In this document: one piece after another, positions 8,363 to 14,070 of the stretch | Numbering within the stretch: position 1 is the first letter of the stretch | How the letters are laid out: each line of letters starts with the position of its first letter | DNA from: JBGTLU01 sp041743935 | Lineage (GTDB): Bacteria; Bacteroidota; Bacteroidia; Sphingobacteriales; Sphingobacteriaceae | Assembly (NCBI GenBank): GCA_041743935.1 | Contig: JBGTLU010000044.1 | Location: forward strand, 1 to 28,963 | Reading direction: 5' to 3' | Length of the DNA stretch: 28,963 bases | The notes under the pieces: model-generated | Databases searched by the model: none | Seen by the model: only the letters and a program-made list of their open reading frames with translations | Told to the model about the DNA's origin: nothing | Translations under genes and position numbers: made by a program

Positions 8363-8896
8363 ATGAATTATTTCGAGTTTTTTGAAATCCCTGTATCTTA
8401 TTTCATAGATAAGGAAAAATTAAAACAGAAGTTTTACGCAATAAGTAAGCAATTTCATCCCGATTTTTTCATACATGCATCGCCAGAAAAACAAGCAGAA
8501 ATTTTAGAAATTTCAACCCTAAATAATAAAGCATACCACGTTTTACTAAATGATGATAATCGATTAAACTATTTGTTTGGAATATTTGGCGTTTCAGAGG
8601 AAAGCGATAAAAACACATTACCAAATGATTTTTTAGTTGAAATGATGGAGATAAACGAATCTCTTATGGATTTAGAATTAGAAAATGAGGTAGAAAAACG
8701 AGAATCCATTCAAAATAAAGTAAAAGAATATACCACCGAAATTAATTCAGCTATTGAAAAGCAACTTGAAGGATTTGAAACTTCAGACATAAAAAAACAA
8801 AAGGAAAAACTTTTGATTGCGAAAGAAAACTATTTAAAGAAAAAATACCTGTTGCGAATAAGCGATAGTTTGAATAAGTTTGCACCCCGCAGTTAA
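8363..8896 (+). CDS. hscB: Fe-S assembly co-chaperone HscB (J-domain)
   Basis: J-domain co-chaperone that delivers IscU to the Hsp70 HscA and stimulates its ATPase during Fe-S cluster transfer. The 177-residue protein has an N-terminal J domain with the HPD motif at residues 32-34, preceded by the lysine-rich helix II. The segment LNNKAYHVLLNDDNRLNYLF is typical of HscB. The C-terminal helical domain (about 85-165) is rich in Glu and Lys and would carry the IscU-binding face. It follows rseP with a 3-base gap and ends 19 bases before tRNA-Leu. Its partners iscU and iscA are about 7 kb upstream, and hscA is not in the window. Confidence 0.93.
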   Translation: MNYFEFFEIPVSYFIDKEKLKQKFYAISKQFHPDFFIHASPEKQAEILEISTLNNKAYHVLLNDDNRLNYLFGIFGVSEESDKNTLPNDFLVEMMEINESLMDLELENEVEKRESIQNKVKEYTTEINSAIEKQLEGFETSDIKKQKEKLLIAKENYLKKKYLLRISDSLNKFAPRS

Positions 8897-8915
8897 GCGG
8901 AATTACTACCAAAAT

Positions 8916-9002
8916 GCCCAGATGGCGGAATTGGTAGACGCGTTGGTCTCAAACACCAATGGTAGCAATGCCGTGCCGGTTCGACCCCGGCTCTGGGTAC
9001 CA
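8916..9002 (+). tRNA. tRNA-Leu (anticodon CAA)
   Basis: Class II tRNA that folds fully. Acceptor GCCCAGA/TCTGGGT has a G-T first pair, then discriminator A and an encoded CCA (9000-9002). The anticodon arm is TTGGT-CTCAAAC-ACCAA, giving CAA and thus decoding UUG. A long variable arm has GGTA/TGCC pairing. The T arm is GCCGG-TTCGACC-CCGGC. It lies 19 bases past hscB. The bases from 8982 onward are repeated exactly at 9449. Confidence 0.97.
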
Positions 9003-9031
9003 CCCAACCTCAAAAAGGTTGGGTTTTTTAT
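8982..9031 (+). repeat. 50-bp direct repeat, copy 1 (native tRNA-Leu 3' end plus terminator)
   Basis: These 50 bases run from within the T loop (CGACCCCGG) through the acceptor, CCA and the complete terminator. They recur without mismatch at 9449-9498. The two copies bracket the GIY-YIG gene; the offset is 467 bases. Confidence 0.97.
9002..9030 (+). terminator. Intrinsic terminator of tRNA-Leu
   Basis: A 9-bp perfect stem ACCCAACCT/AGGTTGGGT with loop CAAAA is followed by further Ts to 9029. The first stem base is the last A of the encoded CCA, so the hairpin abuts the mature tRNA end. Confidence 0.93.
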
Positions 9032-9047
9032 CTTAGCCGCGTTGGCC

Positions 9048-9079
9048 TGCCGCCCCGATAGCTATCGGGACGACCCCGG
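9048..9079. repeat. Palindromic element inside a T-arm-like copy, left
   Basis: TGCCG (9048-9052), an 18-base insert centred on the 16-bp perfect palindrome CCCGATAGCTATCGGG (9054-9069), then CGACCCCGG (9071-9079). In the tRNA itself the same flanks enclose only GTT. The 26 bases 9054-9079 match 9432-9457 exactly. The palindrome resembles a short repeat I recall as frequent in Bacteroidota genomes, which is not verified here. Confidence 0.85.
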
Positions 9080-9133
9080 GGAACTTAAATACAACATACC
9101 AAACTATAATTATTTAGGAGTTTTATCCTAATT

Positions 9134-9418
9134 TTGAATGTGGCACATGTTTATATTTTATATTCGAATACAATAAATAGATTCTATATTGGAAGTTGTT
9201 TAGACTTGAATGAACGAATCGAAGATCATCTAAAATGCAAATACAAAAGTGCATATACTGCACAAGTTACTGATTGGCAATTATTTTTAAGTATTGATAA
9301 TTTGGAATATGAAGTGGCGCGCAAAATTGAACTCCACATCAAAAAAATGAAGAGTAGACAGTACATTGAGAATTTAAAAAAATATCCTTCAATTATAGAA
9401 AAACTATTAGAGTTATAA
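9134..9418 (+). CDS. Small GIY-YIG endonuclease-like protein
   Basis: A 94-residue single-domain protein of the UPF0213/GIY-YIG type found as small stand-alone ORFs in many Bacteroidota. The core is complete: VYILYS (residues 6-11) and FYIGSC (17-22) form the two tyrosine strands, LNERIEDH provides Arg28 and His32, and Glu66 in RKIELHIKKMKSRQYIENL is the metal-binding glutamate. The residues needed for phosphodiester cleavage thus appear intact. The start is TTG 9134, or GTG 9140; there is no in-frame ATG. It could be a selfish cassette nuclease or a domesticated repair enzyme. Its position between tRNA-derived direct repeats favours the former, as inference. Confidence 0.85.
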   Translation: MNVAHVYILYSNTINRFYIGSCLDLNERIEDHLKCKYKSAYTAQVTDWQLFLSIDNLEYEVARKIELHIKKMKSRQYIENLKKYPSIIEKLLEL

Positions 9419-9425
9419 TTTACTG

Positions 9426-9457
9426 TGCCGTCCCGATAGCTATCGGGACGACCCCGG
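9426..9457. repeat. Palindromic element inside a T-arm-like copy, right
   Basis: TGCCG (9426-9430), 18 bases including the palindrome, then CGACCCCGG (9449-9457). Here the palindrome extends to 20 perfect bases, GTCCCGATAGCTATCGGGAC (9430-9449). It occupies the place of the GTT of the real T loop and continues directly into the second 50-bp repeat. Confidence 0.88.
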
Positions 9458-9498
9458 CTCTGGGTACCACCCAACCTCAAAAAGGTTGGGTTTTTTAT
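9449..9498 (+). repeat. 50-bp direct repeat, copy 2 (tRNA-Leu 3' fragment plus terminator)
   Basis: Exact copy of 8982-9031. It carries the 3' half of the T arm, the acceptor 3' strand, CCA and the terminator, but no 5' tRNA half, so it cannot give a tRNA. Confidence 0.97.
9469..9497 (+). terminator. Duplicated intrinsic terminator after the GIY-YIG gene
   Basis: Same 9-bp stem, loop and T-run as at 9002-9030. It would end GIY-YIG transcripts. On the opposite strand it lacks a T-run, so it should not stop the minus-strand operon efficiently. Confidence 0.85.
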
Positions 9499-9510
9499 TT
9501 GTTGCAATCG

Positions 9511-10551
9511 TCATTTATTCAAGATTACGCGTTTAAGAAAATCGGTAAGGAACCCAATTCCATAAGCCGTAAGTTGTATGTATGCAGCACCAACACTTAA
9601 AAAACCAATTCGAGCACTACCGTTTTTAAAGGCAGCATGCACAAAAATGGTTAGACTATATAGCCAAAATAGAAATAAAGAAAGAAAACCCAGTTGTGTG
9701 TTCACCATAAATTGAATGGGAATGGAAAACAGAAATAAAGTAAATAATGCCGGAAAAAAATGCACCAATTTTAATTCACTCGGAAAATGCTTAAAGATGT
9801 TTATTCTAGCTCTCCCAAAAAAATGCAATTGCTTGTAAAACTGCTTAAAATCTGTTCTGCGTTTGTGGTATACAACTGCTTCTGGTATTAATCCAATCTT
9901 AAAGCCATTCGAATGTATGCGAATACTGAATTCAATGTCTTCACCTAATCTGGTTAGTGTAAAACCACCAGTTTTTTCCCAAACTTCTCTAGAAATTCCC
10001 ATGTTAAAACTACGTGGATGAAATTGCCCAATATGTTTTTTACCTCCTCTAATTCCTCCGGTGGTAAAGGGCGATGTCATGGAATAGCTAATGGCCTTTT
10101 GAATTTTAGTAAAGCTGCTGTGTGCTGCATCTGGTCCGCCAAAGCAATCGAGCCAGTGCATATTTAATGAATTATTTACGGTTTCTAGGTAGCTTTTTGG
10201 CAAAAGAACATCCGAATCTAATACGATAAAATAATCACCTTTGGCTAATTCAAACCCCACATTCCTAGAAAATCCTTGTCCGCTATTTTCTTTGTAGTGA
10301 TATTGAATGCTTAGTTCTGAATGGTATTTATTTACCACTTCATCTCCTTTTAGTACCGAACCATCTTCTACAATAACTACTTCAAAATGCGTGTAGTTTT
10401 GCTCACAAAGAGATGACAATAACTCCTCTATTTCTTGTGGACGATTGTAAAGTGGAATAATAATCGAAAAAAATCGAGGATTTACTCCAGCAATTTCAGA
10501 AGTGGTTAAGGATGGTTGTATTTTGGGTGGTATAGTCAAACTAAAATGCAA
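9511..10551 (-). CDS. Family 2 glycosyltransferase with C-terminal membrane segments
   Basis: Inverting GT-A enzyme that moves a sugar from a nucleotide donor to an acceptor at the cytoplasmic membrane face. GT2 motifs: FSIIIPLYNRPQEIEELLSSL (about 28-48), VVIVEDGS, a DSDVLLP metal-binding segment, and GEDIEFSIRIHSNG with the catalytic-type Asp. The C-terminal 75 residues hold about three hydrophobic segments. The frame opens with TTG 10551 (another TTG at 10539) and no ATG precedes the GT core, so the start is uncertain and about 28 N-terminal residues may be untranslated. It is the last gene of a six-gene minus-strand operon, 31 bases after the GtrB-like gene. Acceptor unknown. Confidence 0.87.
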   Translation of the reverse strand: MHFSLTIPPKIQPSLTTSEIAGVNPRFFSIIIPLYNRPQEIEELLSSLCEQNYTHFEVVIVEDGSVLKGDEVVNKYHSELSIQYHYKENSGQGFSRNVGFELAKGDYFIVLDSDVLLPKSYLETVNNSLNMHWLDCFGGPDAAHSSFTKIQKAISYSMTSPFTTGGIRGGKKHIGQFHPRSFNMGISREVWEKTGGFTLTRLGEDIEFSIRIHSNGFKIGLIPEAVVYHKRRTDFKQFYKQLHFFGRARINIFKHFPSELKLVHFFPALFTLFLFSIPIQFMVNTQLGFLSLFLFWLYSLTIFVHAAFKNGSARIGFLSVGAAYIQLTAYGIGFLTDFLKRVILNK

Positions 10552-10582
10552 ATTTTAAGAATCGTTACCGTGTAAAAACATT

Positions 10583-11530
10583 TTATACTTCTGTTTCTAT
10601 TTGATAATGATTACGTTCTGGTGAATTGCGCGAAACTAACTCAGCCACAAAGCCAGTTAAAAATAATTGTACTCCAATGATAGCAGTAACCAATGCAATA
10701 AAGAATAATGGTTGATCGGTAACATTTCGGTAAGGTTCATTATTGGCAATGGATATTAATTTTTCGATGATTAACCAAATAGCAATACCAAATCCGGTTA
10801 TAAAACTTAGGGTGCCCATGGTGCCAAAAAAGTGCATGGGACGTTTAGCAAATTTACCGACAAAAAATATCGACAATAAATCTAAAAACCCGTTTATAAA
10901 TCTGCTAAGACCAAACTTAGTAGTGCCATATTTACGAGCTCGGTGTTGCACTACGTGCTCGCCGATTCGAGAAAAACCTGCCCATTTAGCTATAACTGGT
11001 ATGTAGCGATGCATTTCGCCATATACCTCTATATTTTTTACGACCGAATGATGATAGGCTTTTAACCCACAATTAAAATCATTTAATTCTATCCCCGACA
11101 TTTTGCGAGTTGCCCAATTGAATAGTTTAGTTGGGATGGTTTTAGAAATGGGGTCGTATCGTTTTTGTTTCCAACCCGAAACTACATGGTATTTTTCGTC
11201 AAGAATCTTTCGGTAAAGGACTGGTATTTCATCCGGACTGTCTTGCAAATCGGCATCCATGGTAATAACTACTTCTCCTTTTGCAGCCGCAAATCCAACA
11301 TTTAATCCGGCAGATTTTCCATAATTTCTTCTGAATTTTATGCCGCGAATGTTAGAGTTTTGCTTTTGCAAACCCTCAATAACTTGCCACGATTGATCGG
11401 TACTCCCGTCGTCTACAAATATAATTTCATAGTTAAAGTCATTTTCTGTCATTACTCGTTCTATCCATTCAGAAAGTTCGGGCAAGGACTCTTCTTCATT
11501 CAATAAAGGAATTACTAAAGAAATATCCAT
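10583..11530 (-). CDS. GtrB/DPM1-like polyprenyl-phosphate glycosyltransferase
   Basis: Likely moves a sugar from a nucleotide donor to undecaprenyl (or a similar) phosphate, supplying lipid-linked sugar for envelope glycans. The catalytic domain has LVIPLLNEEESL, FVDDGSTDQSW, RRNYGKSAGLNVG and the DADLQDSPDEIP metal motif, all typical of the dolichol-phosphate-mannose-synthase type. Two membrane helices follow (about 235-258 and 275-300), the usual GtrB/ArnC arrangement. Length 315 is standard. Its ATG shares one base with the stop of the DUF4199 gene (TAATG), indicating translational coupling. Confidence 0.93.
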   Translation of the reverse strand: MDISLVIPLLNEEESLPELSEWIERVMTENDFNYEIIFVDDGSTDQSWQVIEGLQKQNSNIRGIKFRRNYGKSAGLNVGFAAAKGEVVITMDADLQDSPDEIPVLYRKILDEKYHVVSGWKQKRYDPISKTIPTKLFNWATRKMSGIELNDFNCGLKAYHHSVVKNIEVYGEMHRYIPVIAKWAGFSRIGEHVVQHRARKYGTTKFGLSRFINGFLDLLSIFFVGKFAKRPMHFFGTMGTLSFITGFGIAIWLIIEKLISIANNEPYRNVTDQPLFFIALVTAIIGVQLFLTGFVAELVSRNSPERNHYQIETEV

Positions 11531-12081
11531 TATTGGTTATCGGTATCAAACATTGGTTTTTCTTTTTTAAATATGGCAGCAAAAATCAATGCAAAAACGG
11601 CTGAAAATGCTAAATAAATAGTCAAATTTTTAAAAATGGTACTTACATTAAAACCAAAATCTTGTTCGTATACATCCGCCATGGCTTCATCAATTTGTTC
11701 TTGGGCCATTCCTAAATTTTCTAGCATTGATTGTGTATTACTTATAACAGATTCTTTGATGATGTTTGGTAGATCTGGATCAATAAAAGTGTATAATATA
11801 AAGTTGAAAAAAGTACCCAGAATTGCAGATGCGGCAAACATTACAAAAACACCGGTAAAAGCTTCTTTAAAATTCCAATAACCACCTTGCTCCGCTCGCA
11901 TACTTTTGGTAAAAAAAATCACCAAAACTAAAGAAATTATTAGAGATAAAAGGCCATACCACATGCTACCAAATAGCGTGGGGTTTACAAAATAAATAAG
12001 TAATGTAAGTAAAATAGTTACCAATCCGAGGTAGGTACCAAATCGAATTGCGCTTTGAAAAATAGAAGGTTTGTTGTCCAT
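11530..12081 (-). CDS. DUF4199 family membrane protein
   Basis: A 183-residue integral membrane protein of the Bacteroidota family DUF4199, whose function is not known. Four hydrophobic segments are at about 16-32, 40-57, 77-98 and 150-168. Between the third and fourth lies a polar, acidic loop (about 100-148) containing MLENLGMAQEQIDEAM. The N-terminus before the first helix is short. It overlaps the GtrB-like gene by one base and starts 11 bases after the upstream hypothetical gene ends. The pairing with a GtrB-type enzyme suggests an envelope-glycan role, as inference from context only. Confidence 0.85.
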   Translation of the reverse strand: MDNKPSIFQSAIRFGTYLGLVTILLTLLIYFVNPTLFGSMWYGLLSLIISLVLVIFFTKSMRAEQGGYWNFKEAFTGVFVMFAASAILGTFFNFILYTFIDPDLPNIIKESVISNTQSMLENLGMAQEQIDEAMADVYEQDFGFNVSTIFKNLTIYLAFSAVFALIFAAIFKKEKPMFDTDNQ

Positions 12082-12092
12082 GATGTTAGGTT

Positions 12093-12797
12093 TTAGGTTA
12101 ATTTTAATGTGTTGTGATAAGCAAGTATAGCAAAAAGCAAGGAGGTATCCAATGCTTTATTAGGTGCGTGTTCTATGTATTGTTCCAACTCTTCTCGTTT
12201 GGGTTTAGTTTCTGCAAAGAAACTAACTAATGGGTAAAACACATTCGCAATCTCATCGTCGGCACTCAAATTAATAGCACTTTTAGAAATTTCAGCATAG
12301 TTACTTTCTGCTAAAATTTGGTTTGCAATTACCGATTCGTAGATACGATGTTCGTCCTGGAATTCGTCTTCTTCTACCAACAAAAACTCAGTCAAATAAT
12401 CTTCCAATTCAGGATCAATGTCTTCTTCGTTACATTCCTTTAGATAAAGGAATAAATTCAAAAGCTCAGTACCACGATCTATGGTATCGTCTTCTATTTT
12501 TTCCCACTCTGGTGTGTCTAAATAATCTTCCCCTAAACGCTTGGTATCATCACTCAAAAAATTAATCATCAATAAATCGAATAACAATTCTTGAATTGGG
12601 GCATAGGTTGCATTTTTCGAAAAAACATCATCCAAGGCTTTTACTTTTTCTAAAAATCCAGATGTGGAGCTAAAAACAGTTTCTAGTTCTGCAATTAAAT
12701 TTTGATTAACGTTTTCGATTGGGAGTATACCAGCATTTTTGCCTGAATCGAAGCCAATGATGGCTGCTTTTAGTGCTCTCTTAATGTCGTGATTCAT
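12093..12797 (-). CDS. Acidic helical hypothetical protein
   Basis: I do not recognise this 234-residue protein. It is strongly acidic, especially at 90-150 with repeated D/E clusters such as CNEEDIDPELEDYL and LVEEDEFQDEH, is predicted mainly helical, and has no signal peptide or membrane segment, so it should be cytoplasmic. No catalytic motif is evident. It sits 4 bases after the dihydroorotase-like gene and 11 before the DUF4199 gene, so it is firmly part of the operon. Regular reading-frame use and tight spacing argue for a real gene. A partner or adaptor of one of the operon products is possible but not shown. Confidence 0.8.
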   Translation of the reverse strand: MNHDIKRALKAAIIGFDSGKNAGILPIENVNQNLIAELETVFSSTSGFLEKVKALDDVFSKNATYAPIQELLFDLLMINFLSDDTKRLGEDYLDTPEWEKIEDDTIDRGTELLNLFLYLKECNEEDIDPELEDYLTEFLLVEEDEFQDEHRIYESVIANQILAESNYAEISKSAINLSADDEIANVFYPLVSFFAETKPKREELEQYIEHAPNKALDTSLLFAILAYHNTLKLT

Positions 12798-12801
12798 AGG
12801 A

Positions 12802-14070
12802 TTAGATGTTTTTGATGTATTGACTTTTATTAATTACTGCTATAGCTCTGCCTAGTAATTTTTTGTTTAATAATGGATGATTTGAGGCTTTCGATTTTTT
12901 ATTTTCTGTGGTATATACCCACTCCAAATCCGGATCAAACACCGTTAAATTTGCTTCTTGACCTATGTCAGTTATCGGTATTTCTACCCCCAAAATGGTT
13001 CTTGGATGTATGGAAAGAAGGTTTACAAATTGTTCGATCTTTAACATTTTTCCTACCGACATGTTCAATAAAGCAAATGCAGTTTCTAAACCGGTTATGC
13101 CATAAGCAGCAATTTCGAACTCCACGTTTTTAAACTCAATTTCGTGTGGGGTATGTTGCGTGCAAACTGCATCAATGGTTCCGTCTTTTAGCCCTAGTTT
13201 TAATGCTTTTATATCGTTTTTAGTTCTAAAAGGAGGTTTTATTTTGTAATTGCTGTCAAATCCTTCTAAGGCGCTGTCATCAAAATAAAGATGATGAGCA
13301 GCAACATCGGCGGTAATGTTTAATCCTTTTTTCTTGGCATTTCTTATTAATTCTACAGTATGTTCGGTAGAAATAGTGGTAAAATGAATTTTACTACCGG
13401 TATATTCTGCTAGCTGTATGTCGCGTAAAACCATTAATTCTTCTGCTAAAGACGGAATACCTTTTAACCCTAGAAGAGTACTCACTTTTCCTTCATGCAT
13501 TTTGCCTTTACCTGCTATACCAATTTCTTCGGGGTACGAATAAATTAAAGCTCCAAAACCCTTGGCATATAACAAGGCTCGCATCATCAATCCGGCGTTG
13601 GTTACCGGTTTATCGGCATCACTAAATGCAACCGCGCCAGAGTTATACATATCATACATTTCAGAAATATCATTCCCTTCCCGCTTATTGCTTATGGTTC
13701 CAATAGGATATACATTTATCAAACGATGTTCTGTATTGTTTAAAATGTACTCTACTTCAGATTTACTGTGTATGGGTGGCTGAGTGCTTGGCATAAGTGC
13801 CACACCGGTGAAACCTCCTGCAGCGGCCGCTGCACAACCTGATTTTAAATCTTCTTTGGTTTCTAATCCTGGGTCGCCAAAATTGCAATGCATATCTAAC
13901 CAACCTGGCGAAACAAACTGACCGGTGGCATCTAAAACTTCGTCTGCCTTTGCTTCAATTTGGTTTTCAATCTGTATAATTTCGCCATTACTAATCATTA
14001 TATCTTTCACTAAACCATTAAAAGGTGAATTAGGATCGACGATGGTGGTAGATTTTAGTAGGAGTTTCAT
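12802..14070 (-). CDS. Dihydroorotase homologue, probably non-catalytic
   Basis: The 422-residue protein follows the type I dihydroorotase fold end to end (SPGWLDMHCNFGDPG, FSDADKPV, AAHHL, YKIKPPFRTKNDI, GITGLETAFALL). Compared with the family pattern, most metal ligands are replaced: the HxH pair is His61-Cys-Asn63, the HCED histidine is Tyr179, the HVST histidine is Thr232, and the Asp of the TDHAPH motif is Gln305. Asp151 and His61 remain. The substrate-binding Arg after HxH is also changed (FGDPG for LREPG). It therefore resembles the inactive PyrC' paralogues known to support aspartate transcarbamoylase rather than an active enzyme. It starts at ATG 14070, overlapping the BatA-like stop by four bases (ATGA). 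Confidence 0.88.
   Translation of the reverse strand: MKLLLKSTTIVDPNSPFNGLVKDIMISNGEIIQIENQIEAKADEVLDATGQFVSPGWLDMHCNFGDPGLETKEDLKSGCAAAAAGGFTGVALMPSTQPPIHSKSEVEYILNNTEHRLINVYPIGTISNKREGNDISEMYDMYNSGAVAFSDADKPVTNAGLMMRALLYAKGFGALIYSYPEEIGIAGKGKMHEGKVSTLLGLKGIPSLAEELMVLRDIQLAEYTGSKIHFTTISTEHTVELIRNAKKKGLNITADVAAHHLYFDDSALEGFDSNYKIKPPFRTKNDIKALKLGLKDGTIDAVCTQHTPHEIEFKNVEFEIAAYGITGLETAFALLNMSVGKMLKIEQFVNLLSIHPRTILGVEIPITDIGQEANLTVFDPDLEWVYTTENKKSKASNHPLLNKKLLGRAIAVINKSQYIKNI

Larger units (their letters stand above)
9032..9448. mobile_element. Putative GIY-YIG cassette inserted at the 3' end of tRNA-Leu
   Basis: The segment between the two 50-bp tRNA/terminator repeats carries one small GIY-YIG nuclease gene and two palindrome-bearing copies of the tRNA T-arm sequence (9048-9079 and 9426-9457). 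Removing 467 bases (one repeat plus this segment) would leave an intact tRNA-Leu, one terminator and then the downstream glycosyltransferase gene. There is no integrase or transposase, so mobility rests on the nuclease and the repeat structure. A one-off duplication with later decay is the alternative. Exact ends are uncertain because the repeats make the junction position ambiguous. Confidence 0.5.

Noticed and set aside
8880..9131. An 83-codon + strand frame across the tRNA-Leu gene
   Set aside because: It is the translation of the tRNA, its terminator and the palindrome (giving PDSYRD-like residues), not a protein gene.
9226..9507. A 93-codon minus-strand frame opposite the GIY-YIG gene
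   Set aside because: It lies antisense to a gene with intact GIY-YIG motifs and its N-terminal part is the repeat and palindrome translated.
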